Positions 1-10,700 of a stretch of 64,000 nt of DNA are shown piece after piece. The translations under genes and the position numbers were made by a program. Source of the stretch: Polyangium jinanense (lineage in GTDB: Bacteria; Myxococcota; Polyangia; Polyangiales; Polyangiaceae); contig NZ_JAGTJJ010000033.1 of the NCBI RefSeq assembly GCF_028435365.1, positions 1 through 64,000 on the forward strand, read 5' to 3'. The stretch's first letter is position 1. Each line of letters starts with the position of its first letter. The notes under the pieces were generated by a model that saw nothing but the letters and a program-made list of their open reading frames with translations, was not told the DNA's origin and made no database searches.

Positions 1-3000
1 TGGATACAAGCCTCGCGCGGGTAGGGCACCGTGGTCTCGTTCCAATGCGAAAGCAGCCGCTCCTCTCGCTCCGTCAGGATGTCCCAGTCCGAAATACGAC
101 CCTCGGGCGCCCTGGCCGCATGCTCCAACACCAGCCGCAGCCGCTCCAAAAACCCCTCCGCCGTCCTCGCGTCGAACAGGTCGGTGGCGTATTCGAGAAG
201 GCCGAGGATCTGCCCGTCCTGCTCGAACATGGAGAGGGTCAGATCAAAATGCGCCGTGGGAATGTCAACGGATACGGGGGTGATCGAGAATCCGTCGAGG
301 TGCACCGCGTCGAAGGGCGCGTTTTGCAGGACGAACATCACCTGGAAGAGCGGCTGCCGCGAGAGATCACGCGCCGGCGCGAGCTCCTCCACGAGCTTCT
401 CGAAGGGCAGATCCTGGTGCGCGTAGGCGTCGAGCGTAGCCTCTTTGACCTGCGCGAGGAATTCGAGGAAGGTCGGCCCGCGCGAAAAATCCGCGCGAAG
501 GACGAGGGTGTTGACGAAAAAGCCGACGATCCCTTCGAGCTCTCTACGCGTGCGCCCCGCAATCGGGGAGCCGACCGCAAAATCCTCTTGCCCGCTCAGC
601 CGGTGCAAGAGCGCCTGGAAACCGGCGAGCAGCACCATGAACAAGGTGGTGCCCGTCCTCTGCGCGAGCGCGCGGAGCCCATCCGAGATCCGCGCCGGGA
701 TCGACACGGGGAGGGTGGCGCCGCGCTGAGAGGCGACAGCGGGCCTCGGCCTGTCCGTCGGCAATTCGAGCGGCGCGACGCCGGCGAGGCGCTCCCTCCA
801 GAAGGCGACCTGCTGATCGAGCACGTCACCCGAGAGCCAGCTCCGCTGCCACAGGGCATAATCGACGTAACGGATCGGGAGCGGGGGCAGCGCAATGGGC
901 TGCCCGCGACGAAATGCCTCGTACAGCTGGACGATTTCTCGGACGAGCACGCCCATGGACCAACCATCGAAGATGATGTGGTGCATGTTCGCGACGAGGA
1001 TGTGCTCCTCCGGCCCGAGCCGCAGCAAGAGCGCGCGAATGAGGGGGCCCCTGCGCAGATCGAAGGGGTGGAAATGGGCCTGCACGGCAATGCGCCGAGC
1101 CTCCGCCTCGGGATCCTCGGCGCGCGATAGGTCCTCGACCACGAGCGGGAATGGCCCGACGGGATGAATGCGCTGGACGGCGCGCCCGTCGACGAAATCG
1201 AACGTGGTGCGCAGCGCCTCGTGCCGGCGCGAGACCTCGTCCATGGCGCGCTGAATGGCGTCGATGCTGATCGTGCCCGTGAGCCGCAGCGCCAGGGGCA
1301 TGTGATACGCCGTGCCCTCCGGATCGAGCTGATACAGAAACCAGAGCCTCTGCTGCGCGAACGAGAGCGGGACGTCCCCGTCGTGCTGGGCGCGCTGGAG
1401 CGCGGGCGCCACGAGCTTGCCGCGGCGGAGCTCCACCTCGACCACCTTCGCCAATCCCCCCACGGTGGGCGATTCGAAGAAGGACCGGAGCGGCAGGTTC
1501 ACGCCGACCGCCGCCCGAATGCGCGAGACGAGCTGCGTGGCGAGGAGCGAATGGCCGCCGAGCGAAAAGAAGCTGTCGTGCAATTCGACGTGCGGGACCT
1601 GAAGGACCTCGGCGAACGCGCGCGCGACCATCTGCTCGACAGGCGTACGCTGCGGGGCGTCTTCCGGGCGGAGGGCCGGCAGCGCAGCCCGATCGACCCC
1701 GCCCTGCGGGGTTTCGGGATCCAGCAAGACGTACGCCGTCGGGAGCGTGGCGTCCGGCAGGCGCGATGCGAGGAATGCTCGCAAATCCCCGGACGAGGGA
1801 GGCGGTGCCGCGGAGGGCACCACATACGCCACGAGCTGGGCGCCTTTCCCGGGTCCGTCCTGGGCCACGACGACGGCGTCGCGCACGCCAGGGTGCTCGG
1901 AGAGGGCCCGCTCGATGGCCGGCAGCTCGATGCGCGCGCCGCACCCCTGGCCCCGATCGTCGGAGCGTCCCAGCAATACGATGCGACCGTCCGAAAGCCA
2001 GCGCGCCAGCACCCCCGTATGGAACATCCGCGCGCCCGCCTCCTCGCTGAAGGGGTCGGGGACGAAGCACGCAGCCGTGAGAGCGGGGTTCGAAAGGTAC
2101 CCGCGCGAGACGCCCAGGCCGCCGATATGAAGGTCACCACGCGTCCCCACCGGGGCCGGCTGGCCATACGAATCAAGGATGTAGACCCTGGCCCCAGCGA
2201 CGGGCCGGCCCGTGGGCACACGCTGGCCCGACGCGAAGATCTCCGATAGCTCTCCGGCCATGTTCACGCCGGCCACTTGTGCCAGGCCAAACGTGTTCCA
2301 GAGCCGCACCTGGGAGCCCGCGAGCGACCGCCACTGGTTGACGCGATCGACGCGCGCCGCCTCGCCGCCGAGGAGCACCCGACGCAACGAGGGGGGAACG
2401 GGGCGCCGCGACTCGACGAGGTGCGCCACCACATCGTGCCAGAACGCCGTCGGCAAAGCGACCGAGGTGATGCGCGACCGTTCACAGGCTTCGAGGAAGC
2501 CCGCCGGATCGTGCGTCGCCGCGTCCCGCGCGACGAGGCACCCGCCCGCGAGCATACACAAAACCATCTCGTCGCCGAACCCGCCCGAAGCAAACGAGGC
2601 GAGCTGGAGCATACGCTCGTCGTCGCCGAGGCTCAGCCTGTCGCGGAGCGCGAGGGCCACGCTCGCGAGGGCGCCGTGGGACACCGCGACCCCCTGGAGC
2701 TCGTCCGTCGCACCACGATCGAGACGCACGCAAGCCAGGCTTGCCGGAGACGTTTGGCGGGCCAGACGATCGCTCGGCGCGTCCTCCTCGGTCGCCCTAT
2801 CGACGAACTCGCACGGCAGGTCGATCGCCGCGCGGGGCTCGACCAGCGCGTGCCGGGTGAGCAGGAGCGAAGCGCCGCATCGGCGCACGATCGCGCGGGC
2901 CTCGTCGAGCGGCGCGTCCGGCGCGAGGAGCACGTACGCCCCGCCCGCCGCGAGGACCGCCCAGATCGCGACGACGAGGTCGGCGGCCCTGTCCAGGCGA

Positions 3001-4757
3001 AGGGCCACGCGCACCTCGGGGCCGACGCCGCGTTGCCGAAGCCGGAAGGCCAATCGGTTGGCGCGAAGCTCGACCTCGCGGTAGGTCAGCCGCTGCGCCC
3101 CGTCCTCAATGGCGATCGCCTCCGGGGTCCGATCCACCTGCGCCTCGAGGAGGTCTTTCACCGAGCGCACCTCCAGCTTGCGCTCGGCGGACCGACCGTG
3201 CTCGTGGAGGATCCGCGCGCGCTCGTCCGCGGAGAGGAGCGGCAAGGCGGCGATCGTGATTCCCGGATCGACGGTGAAGGCTTCGAGGACTCGCTCGTAT
3301 TGCCCGAAGAATTTGCGGATCGTCGACGCGTCGAAGAGATCGGTGTCGTATTCCGCCGAGATGTCGATGCCCTCGGACGACCACCGGGCGCTGATCACGA
3401 GATCCATCTGGCTCGTGCCGCGCTCGACGTATTCGGGCGCCATCACGAGGCCGGGCATCTTCATCGAGGAAATGGGCAGGTTCTGGTTGATGAGCATCAC
3501 CTGCAGCAGCGGCGTATGCCCGGCGTTCCGACCCTTCTCGACCGCCTCGAGCACCCGCTCGAACGGCACGTCCTGGTTCGCTTGCGCGCCCAGCGTTCGC
3601 TCACGGACCTGCTCGACCAGATCCCGGAAGCGCAGATGCCTGGAGGAGAAATCGGCGCGAATGAGGAGCGTGTTCGGGAAAAGCCCGACGATGTCCTCCA
3701 GCTCGGGGCGCGTGCGCCCGGCGCTCTGCGTGCTGACGACAATCTCGTTTTGCCCCGTCCAGCGGTGGAGCAAGGCATGCAAGCCCGCGAAGAGCACCAT
3801 GAAGAGCGTGGCCCCCTCGCGGCGCCGTACGACGCCGCTCAACGTCTCGGCGAGCTTCGCGGGATACCGGAACCGGAGCATCGCGCCGCGCCGCGCCGGG
3901 ACGGCGGGCCTCGGCCTATCGAGGGGCAGATCGAGGGGCTCGACGTTGGCGAGTTGTTCCTTCCAGTACGCGAGCTGGCGATCGAAGACGCTCACCAAAA
4001 ACCGGCGCTGCCACACCGCGAAATCCGCGTACTGGATCGTCAACGCGGAGAGCGGGGAGGGCCGCCCCTCGCGCAGCGCTTGATACAGGGTGACGAGCTC
4101 ACGCGTCAGAATGCGGAACGACCAGCCATCGGAGGCGATCGGGTGCACGTTCACCACGAAGACGTGCTCGAATCCATGCAGGCGGATGAGGGTCGTGCGC
4201 AGGAGCGGACCGCGGGAAATGTCGAAGGGCTCGTGCGCGCTCGCCAGCACGAGGCGCCTCATCTCGTCTTCGCGCTGCTCGGTCGGAAGATCGGACAGAT
4301 CCCTGATGGGCAAGAGCCAGTGCGGGGGCGGGTGGACGATCTGGCAGGGCGTCCCGTCGCGCATCTCGAAGGTGGTGCGCAGCGACTCGTGCCGCCGCAC
4401 GATCTCCTCGAAGGTCCGCCGGAGCGCGTCGGTGTCGAGGTCGCCCGAGAGACGCAGCGCGAAGGGAATGCTGAACGCGGCGGCATTCGATTCGATCTGA
4501 TCGACGAGCCAGAAGCGCAATTGCGCGAACGACAGCGGGAGACGGCTGTCCCGCGGCGCGGGCGTGATGGGCGGCAGCTTCGAAGGATCCTCCTCGGCGC
4601 GCAAGATCGCCCGCAAGGTCTCCTTGTGACGCTTGAGCTCGGCGAGGAGCTCGGGCGTCAATGCGCCACGCGGCGCGCTGTAACGCAGAGCGTCCCCTTC
4701 GAGCCAGAGCTTGACGCCGAGGGAGCGCACGTGCTGCAAGAGTTCGGCGTCGGTCAC
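1..4757 (-). CDS. NRPS, TubC docking-C-A-PCP-C, 3' end beyond the window
   Basis: Elongation NRPS of the left-hand line; 1585 codons are visible and the frame is open to the left edge. A TubC-like N-terminal docking domain (about residues 1-52) is followed by C (60-490), A-like region (560-1025), PCP (1040-1105; LGGHSL, Ser1070) and a second C (1115-1550; HHIIFDG, His1259-His1260), then the entry linker of another A domain at the edge. The first C reads HPIASDG, so the catalytic second His is Pro206. The A region is eroded: A3 is LDRGATDELQG (679-689), A5 is NTFGLAQ (821-827), the A7 Asp is Val916, A8 is scrambled, and A10 NGK is QGG (Gly1020 in place of Lys). The frame is nevertheless uninterrupted. 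The GTG start overlaps the upstream TGA by 4 nt, so translation is probably coupled. I infer that only the PCP and second C of this part are catalytically competent. Confidence 0.93.
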   Translation of the reverse strand, partial: MTDAELLQHVRSLGVKLWLEGDALRYSAPRGALTPELLAELKRHKETLRAILRAEEDPSKLPPITPAPRDSRLPLSFAQLRFWLVDQIESNAAAFSIPFALRLSGDLDTDALRRTFEEIVRRHESLRTTFEMRDGTPCQIVHPPPHWLLPIRDLSDLPTEQREDEMRRLVLASAHEPFDISRGPLLRTTLIRLHGFEHVFVVNVHPIASDGWSFRILTRELVTLYQALREGRPSPLSALTIQYADFAVWQRRFLVSVFDRQLAYWKEQLANVEPLDLPLDRPRPAVPARRGAMLRFRYPAKLAETLSGVVRRREGATLFMVLFAGLHALLHRWTGQNEIVVSTQSAGRTRPELEDIVGLFPNTLLIRADFSSRHLRFRDLVEQVRERTLGAQANQDVPFERVLEAVEKGRNAGHTPLLQVMLINQNLPISSMKMPGLVMAPEYVERGTSQMDLVISARWSSEGIDISAEYDTDLFDASTIRKFFGQYERVLEAFTVDPGITIAALPLLSADERARILHEHGRSAERKLEVRSVKDLLEAQVDRTPEAIAIEDGAQRLTYREVELRANRLAFRLRQRGVGPEVRVALRLDRAADLVVAIWAVLAAGGAYVLLAPDAPLDEARAIVRRCGASLLLTRHALVEPRAAIDLPCEFVDRATEEDAPSDRLARQTSPASLACVRLDRGATDELQGVAVSHGALASVALALRDRLSLGDDERMLQLASFASGGFGDEMVLCMLAGGCLVARDAATHDPAGFLEACERSRITSVALPTAFWHDVVAHLVESRRPVPPSLRRVLLGGEAARVDRVNQWRSLAGSQVRLWNTFGLAQVAGVNMAGELSEIFASGQRVPTGRPVAGARVYILDSYGQPAPVGTRGDLHIGGLGVSRGYLSNPALTAACFVPDPFSEEAGARMFHTGVLARWLSDGRIVLLGRSDDRGQGCGARIELPAIERALSEHPGVRDAVVVAQDGPGKGAQLVAYVVPSAAPPPSSGDLRAFLASRLPDATLPTAYVLLDPETPQGGVDRAALPALRPEDAPQRTPVEQMVARAFAEVLQVPHVELHDSFFSLGGHSLLATQLVSRIRAAVGVNLPLRSFFESPTVGGLAKVVEVELRRGKLVAPALQRAQHDGDVPLSFAQQRLWFLYQLDPEGTAYHMPLALRLTGTISIDAIQRAMDEVSRRHEALRTTFDFVDGRAVQRIHPVGPFPLVVEDLSRAEDPEAEARRIAVQAHFHPFDLRRGPLIRALLLRLGPEEHILVANMHHIIFDGWSMGVLVREIVQLYEAFRRGQPIALPPLPIRYVDYALWQRSWLSGDVLDQQVAFWRERLAGVAPLELPTDRPRPAVASQRGATLPVSIPARISDGLRALAQRTGTTLFMVLLAGFQALLHRLSGQEDFAVGSPIAGRTRRELEGIVGFFVNTLVLRADFSRGPTFLEFLAQVKEATLDAYAHQDLPFEKLVEELAPARDLSRQPLFQVMFVLQNAPFDAVHLDGFSITPVSVDIPTAHFDLTLSMFEQDGQILGLLEYATDLFDARTAEGFLERLRLVLEHAARAPEGRISDWDILTEREERLLSHWNETTVPYPREACI
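1690..3110 (-). other. Degenerate, probably inactive adenylation domain
   Basis: The fold-length sequence remains open, but A3 (TSGSTG-x-PKG), A5 (NxYGPTE), the A7 Asp, A8 (QVKIRG) and the A10 Lys are all replaced. The ATP and thioester chemistry of this domain should be lost. The flanking C and PCP boundaries are in normal places. Confidence 0.88.
4602..4757 (-). other. TubC-like N-terminal docking domain of the left-hand NRPS
   Basis: About 52 residues beginning VTDAELLQHVRSLGVKLWLE, with a GALTPELLAEL core. TubC-type beta-hairpin docking domains receive chains by binding short acidic C-terminal tails. The upstream protein ends in EEGEL, a plausible cognate. Confidence 0.85.
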
Positions 4758-7700
4758 AGCTCCCCCTCCTCGAGGTCGAGCGCTTCGGGTGCCGCGTCCG
4801 CGTTCGTCGCGCCGCCCGCCGGCGAGAGCCGCTCGACGCTCCGCGCGAGGGCGGACACCGTCATCGATTGGAGCGCGTCCCGCAGCGGAAGCGAGACGCC
4901 GAGCGTATCGCGGATGCGCGAGAGGACGCGCGTCACGAGCGGCGGCTGGCCGCCGAGCGAAAAGAAATCGTCGTCGAGGCCCACGCTGGAGACCCCGAGC
5001 ACCTCGGCGAAGATGGCAGCGACGGCGCGCTCGACGCGCACCTCGGCCTTGCCCGTCGCGTCGGCGTGGGCCGTCCCTTGCGCGTGCGGCGCGGGCAGCG
5101 CTTTTCGATCGAGCTTTCCATTCGGCGTGAGCGGGATCGCTTCGAGCGCGACAAACGCGGCGGGGATCATGTACTCCGGCAGCGTGCGGAGCAGGTGCTC
5201 GCGGATCTCCGCGGGCGAAGGTGGCTCCGCGGCGGGAATCCAGTAGGCCACGAGCCGCTTGTCGCCGGGGATGTCCTCCCGCACCACGACGACCGCGTCG
5301 CGCACGCCCGGGTGCGTCTCGAGCGTATTCGCGATCTCGCCGAGCTCGATTCGATACCCGCGCACCTTGACCTGCTCGTCGATACGCCCGAGGTATTCGA
5401 GGACGCCGCCCGGCGCCCACCGGGCGAGGTCGCCGCTGCGATAGAGGCGAAGACCGGGCTCGCTCGAGAAGGGGTCGGGCACGAAGCGTGTTGCCGTGAG
5501 CGCAGGGCGCCCCATGTAGGTGCGCGCGAGGCCGGCGCCGCCGACGTAGATCTCGCCGGCCACGCCCGGCGGCACGAGCTGCCGGTAGCGATCGAGGACG
5601 TGCACCTGCCAGCCCGGGATCGGCCTGCCGACGAGCGAGCGCCCGAAGGTCGCGTCCCGCGCGCGCACGCGCTGGAAGGTCACGTGCACCGTGGTCTCGG
5701 TGATGCCGTACATGTTGACGAGCATCGGCGCCTCGTCGCCGTGCCGCGCGAACCAGGGCGCGAGGTGCGCGAAATCCAGCGCCTCGCCGCCAAAGACCAC
5801 GTACCGCAGCGCGAGGGGCGCCGCGGCGTTCTCGCTCTCCCAGGCGACGAACTGGCGGAACGCCGACGGTGTCTGGTTGAGCACCGTCACGCGCTCGCGC
5901 TGGAGCAGCGCGTGAAAGTCTTCGGGCGAGCGCGCCTCGAGGTGCGGGACGATGACGAGGCGACCGCCATGCAAGAGCGGCCCCCATATCTCCCAGACCG
6001 AAAAATCGAAGGCGTAGGAATGGAACAGGGTCCAGACGTCGTCCGCGCCAAACCGGAAGAGCTCGCCGGCGGCCGCGAAGAGGCTCAGCACGTTGCGGTG
6101 CGTGACGCCGACGCCCTTGGGTTTTCCCGTGGAGCCGGAGGTGTAGATGACGTACGCGAGGTTGTCCGGGCCCACGCCCTCCCGCAAAGGTGCGGTGTCC
6201 TCTCCGGCGATCGCGTCCCCTTCCATGTCGAGGCAGAGGACCTCGGCGCGCACGTCCGGCAGCTCTGCGCGCAAGCTCGCCGTCGTGAGCAGGACACGCG
6301 CGCGCACGTCCTCCAGGATGAACGCCGTACGCTCGCGGGGCGATATGGGGTCGATGGGGACGTACGCCCCGCCGGCTTGAAGCACGGCGAGGATGGCGAT
6401 CATCATCTCGACGGAGCGCTCGACGAAGAGGGCGACGAGGACGTCCGGGCCGACGCCGGAGCGCTGGAGGCGCTGGGCAAGCGTACGGGCGCGCGCGGCG
6501 AGGTCCCGGTACGTGATACGGTGGTCGTCCGCGACGAGGGCGACGGCGTCGGGCATGCGCTCGACCTGGGCCGCGAAAGCTTCGGGCAGCGAGCGCGCGA
6601 GGAGCGGCGGGGCGGTCGTCGTGCTGCACTGGCGCAGCTCCTCGCGCTCCGCGTCCGTCAGCAGGGGCAGGTCGGCGACGCGCACCCGCGGATCCCGGAC
6701 GATGGCCTCGTACATCGAGCAGAGCCGCGCGGCGAGGCGCTCGACGGTGGGCCGATCGAAGAGGTCGACCGCGTATTCGATGCGGCCCCGGAGCACGCCA
6801 TTGCTTTCGCCGAGGTAGAGCGAGAGGTCGAGCTTGGACGTGCCGCTCGTGATGGGCCGCGCCGAGACGGAGAGCCCCTCGATGGTGACATTCTCGAAGG
6901 GCTTATTTTGCAGGGCGAAGAAGACCTCGAACAGCGGTGGCCGCGAAAAATCCCGCGCCGGCTTCAGCTCGTCCACGAGCTTTTCGAAGGGAATCTCCTG
7001 GTGGGTGATCGCTCCGAGCGTGGTCTCCTTGATCTGCGAGAGCAGCGACAGGAACGTCAGGTCGTCCCGGAAATCGGCGCGCAGGACGAGCATGTTGTAG
7101 AATACGCCGACGAGGTGCTCGAAGTCCTCGCGGTTGCGGCACGCGACCGGCGTTCCGAGGGCGACGTCGGTCTGCCCGCTGAGCCGGTGCAGGAGCGAAA
7201 AGAAGCCCGCGACCAGCACCATGAAGAGCGTCACGCCCGCTTCCCGCGCGAGGGCCTGGAGCCCCGCGGTCACCGGCGCGGGGAGCTCGATCTCGACCCA
7301 ATCGCCGCGGAGGCTCGACCTCGGCGGCCTCGGTCGATCGGTCGGCAAATCCAGGGGCGTGAGGCCGTGGAGCTGCTTTTTCCAATACCGCAGCGCCCGC
7401 TCCATGGCCTCGCTCTGCATGTAGTCGCGATGCCACGCCGCGTAATCGGCGTACTGGATGGGCAAGGGAGGCAGCTCCGGCGCGCCCGCGTTGACGATCG
7501 CGTTGTAATGGGCGGCGACCTCTCGCACGACGAGGAGGAGCGTCCACTCGTCGGAGACGATGTGGTGCATGTTGAAGACGAGGACGTGCAGCTCGTCCTC
7601 GAGCTTGATCAAGAACATGCGCAAAAGCGGGCCGGTGTGCAGGTTGAACGCCCGCTGCGCCTCCTCGCTCATCAGCCGGTTGGCCTCGGTTTGTCGCGTC

Positions 7701-10700
7701 GCCACGGGCCAGCTCGAAAGGTCCACGACGGGCAGCGCGAGCGGCCCAGGCGGGTGCAGGCGCAAGACCGGGAGGCCCTCGTGGCTGTCGAAGGTGGTGC
7801 GCAGAACGTCGTGGCGACGCACGAGCGATTCGAAGGCGCCACGCATGGCCTCGACGGAAAGCCGCCCGGACAGCTCCAGCGCATACGGCATGTTGTAGGC
7901 AGGGCTGTCGGGCTCGAGCTGATCGATGAACCAGATCCGCTGTTGCGCGAAGGAATACGGACGCGTGGCCGTGGACGCCGCGGGCAACACGGGGCGGTGC
8001 GCCTCGCTCCGGGCCTCGGCGAGGCGGGCGGCGAAGCTGCCCACGGTGGGCGCCTCGAAGAGCACACGCACGGGGATGTCGACGCCGAACGTCGCGCGGA
8101 TCCGAGAGGTGACCTGCGTCGCGAGGAGCGAGTCGCCGCCGAGGTCGAGGAAATCGTCGTCCAGGCCGATGTTCGTGGTGCCGAGGATCTGCTCCCAGAT
8201 CTGGACGAGCTTGCTCTCGATCTCGCTTTCCGGCGCGACGTACGCGTTCCGGAACCCGACGCGCGTCTCCATCGGCGGGCCGGGCGCCTCGTCGCGCCCT
8301 CGGTCCGCGAGCTCTTCGGCGCCAGGGGCGGGGCGCTGCGGGGCGTCCACGGGCGCCGCCATGGCCGTCGCGACGGCGGGCTCGATCCAGAAGCGCTTGC
8401 GCTCGAACGGATAGGTCGGCAGAGGGACGCGCAGCCGGCGCTCCTGCCCGCGGTAGCCGGCCCAATCGACCACGACGCCGGCTTGCCACAACCTCCCGAG
8501 CGTCACGTGCAACGCCTCTTCCTCGGACCTCTGCTCCTCCTGCGCGAGGGAGGGCTCGATCACGCGCCCCTGCCCCGCCGGGATACGCCGCGCAAGGCGG
8601 CTCAGGGTGCGCCCGGGGCCCACTTCGAGCAGCACACGGCGCCCGTCCTCGAGGAGCGTCGCGAGGCCCTCGGCGAAGCGCACGGTGCGGAGCAGGTGCT
8701 CTGTCCAGTACACCGGGTCCTGCGCCTGCTCGGGCGTGATCCAGGTGCCCGTCACGCACGAAATGAAGGGCGTCTTGCCTGGTCGAGGCCGCGCCGCGCG
8801 GACGAGCGCGGACAGCTCGCCGACGATGGGCCGCATCATGGGCGAATGGAAGGCGTGCGAGGTGGCGAGGCGGCGGGCCTCCACGCCGGTGGACGCGAGG
8901 CGCTGCTCGATTTCGGTGATCGCGGGGATCGGGCCCGAGAGCACGCATTGATTCGGGGCATTGACGGCGGCCAGCGCGACGTCGCCGCCAAGGAAGGGCG
9001 CAATCGCGTCCTCCGCGAGCGGCACGGCCAGCATCGCGCCCGGCGGCAAACGCTGGACGAGCTTGCCGCGCTGGGCGACCAGCCGCAGCGCGTCGCGCAG
9101 ATCAAAGACGCCCGCGAGGCAGGCCGCGACGTACTCGCCGACGCTGTGCCCGATCATGCATTGCGGCGTGATCCCCCAGGATCCCCAGAGCTGGGCGAGC
9201 GCGTACATGACCGAGAACATCGCGGGCTGGGTCCACGCGGTCTCGTTCAGGCGGTCGGCGGCGCGCGCCTCCTCGCCCTCCGGCGGATAGAGGATCGCGC
9301 GCAGATCGGCCTCGAGCAAGGGGCGAAGGATCTCGGCACAGCGGTCGAGCTCGCGCCGGAAGACCAATTCGTGACGGTAGACCTGCGCGAACATCTGGAC
9401 GGCCTGCGCGCCCTGCCCGGGGAAGAGGAACGCGACGGGCCGCTCCGAGGGTTGTTCCTCCAGCGCGACGTGGATGTCTCGCAAGCGCCGCGTGGCCTCC
9501 GCCGCGCTGCCGGCGACGACGAAGCTGCGATGGGGAAACACCCTGCGTCCGACCTGGAGCGTGTGCGCCACGTCGGCGAGGACGAGATCGGGGTTGTCCT
9601 CGAGGTGCTGGGCGAGCCGCTCCCTCGCGGCTCGAAGCGCCGTCTCCGTTTTGGCCGAGAGGACGAGGAGCTCGGCCGGGCGGCCGGGCGAACCGGCGAG
9701 CCGCGAAGGAGGCTCTTCGAGCACCGCGTGCGCGTTGGTCCCGCCCATTCCGAAGGAGCTCACCCCGGCGCGTAGGGGCGTGGGGCCGCTCCAGGGCGAG
9801 AGGGTGGTATTGACGAAGAAGGGGCTACCGTCCCAATCGATGGCAGGATTCGGCGTCGCGCAATGCAGGCTGGCCGGGATCTTCTTGTACCGGAGCGCGC
9901 ACGCCGTCTTGATCAAGCTCGCCACGCCGGCGGCGGCGTCGAGGTGCCCCACATTGGCCTTGACCGAGCCGATCGCGCAGAACCGGCGCTCGTCGGTGCT
10001 CTCGCGGAACGCCTTCGTCAACGCTTGCACCTCGATGGGATCCCCGATCGGCGTCCCCGTGCCGTGCGTCTCGACATACGAGATCGTGTCGGCCGAGACG
10101 TCCGCATTCGCGTGCGCCTCGGCGATCACCTGCGCCTGCCCCTCGACCCCAGGGGCGGTGTAGCCGGCCCGCAGCCCGCCGTCGTTGTTGACCGCCGATC
10201 CCTTGATCACCGCGTAGATGTGGTCGCCCGCGGCAATCGCGTCCTCGAGCCTCCGGAGCGCGACGACACCCGCCCCGCTCCCGAACACGATGCCCTGCGC
10301 CTTCGAATCGAAGGGGCGGCAATGCCCGTCGGGCGAGAGGATGCTCCCCGGGACGAACCGATAGCCGTGCTGCTGGCTCAGGTTGATGGACACGCCTCCC
10401 GCGAGCGCGACGTCACACTCCTCGTTGAGGAGGCTCTGGCAGGCGATGTGCACCGCCACGAGCGACGTCGAGCAGGCGCTCTCGACGAGGAAGCTCGGTC
10501 CCTTGAGATCAAGCTTGTAGGAGACGCGCGTCGTGAGGAAGCTGTTGCCATTGCTCAGGCTGACCTGGAGCGGATCGAGCGAGGCCAGGACGGCGGGGTT
10601 CGACCAGATGTGGAGCAGCAGATAGGTGCTCAGCGCCGCGCCGCCGAAAACGCCGACCAGGAGATCCTTGCGGGGCACGATGTACCCCGCGTCCTCCAGC

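Noticed and set aside
2277..5246. Long plus-strand frame opposite the NRPS
   Set aside because: Low-complexity Arg/Glu/His-rich shadow of the GC-rich minus-strand gene, with no domains.
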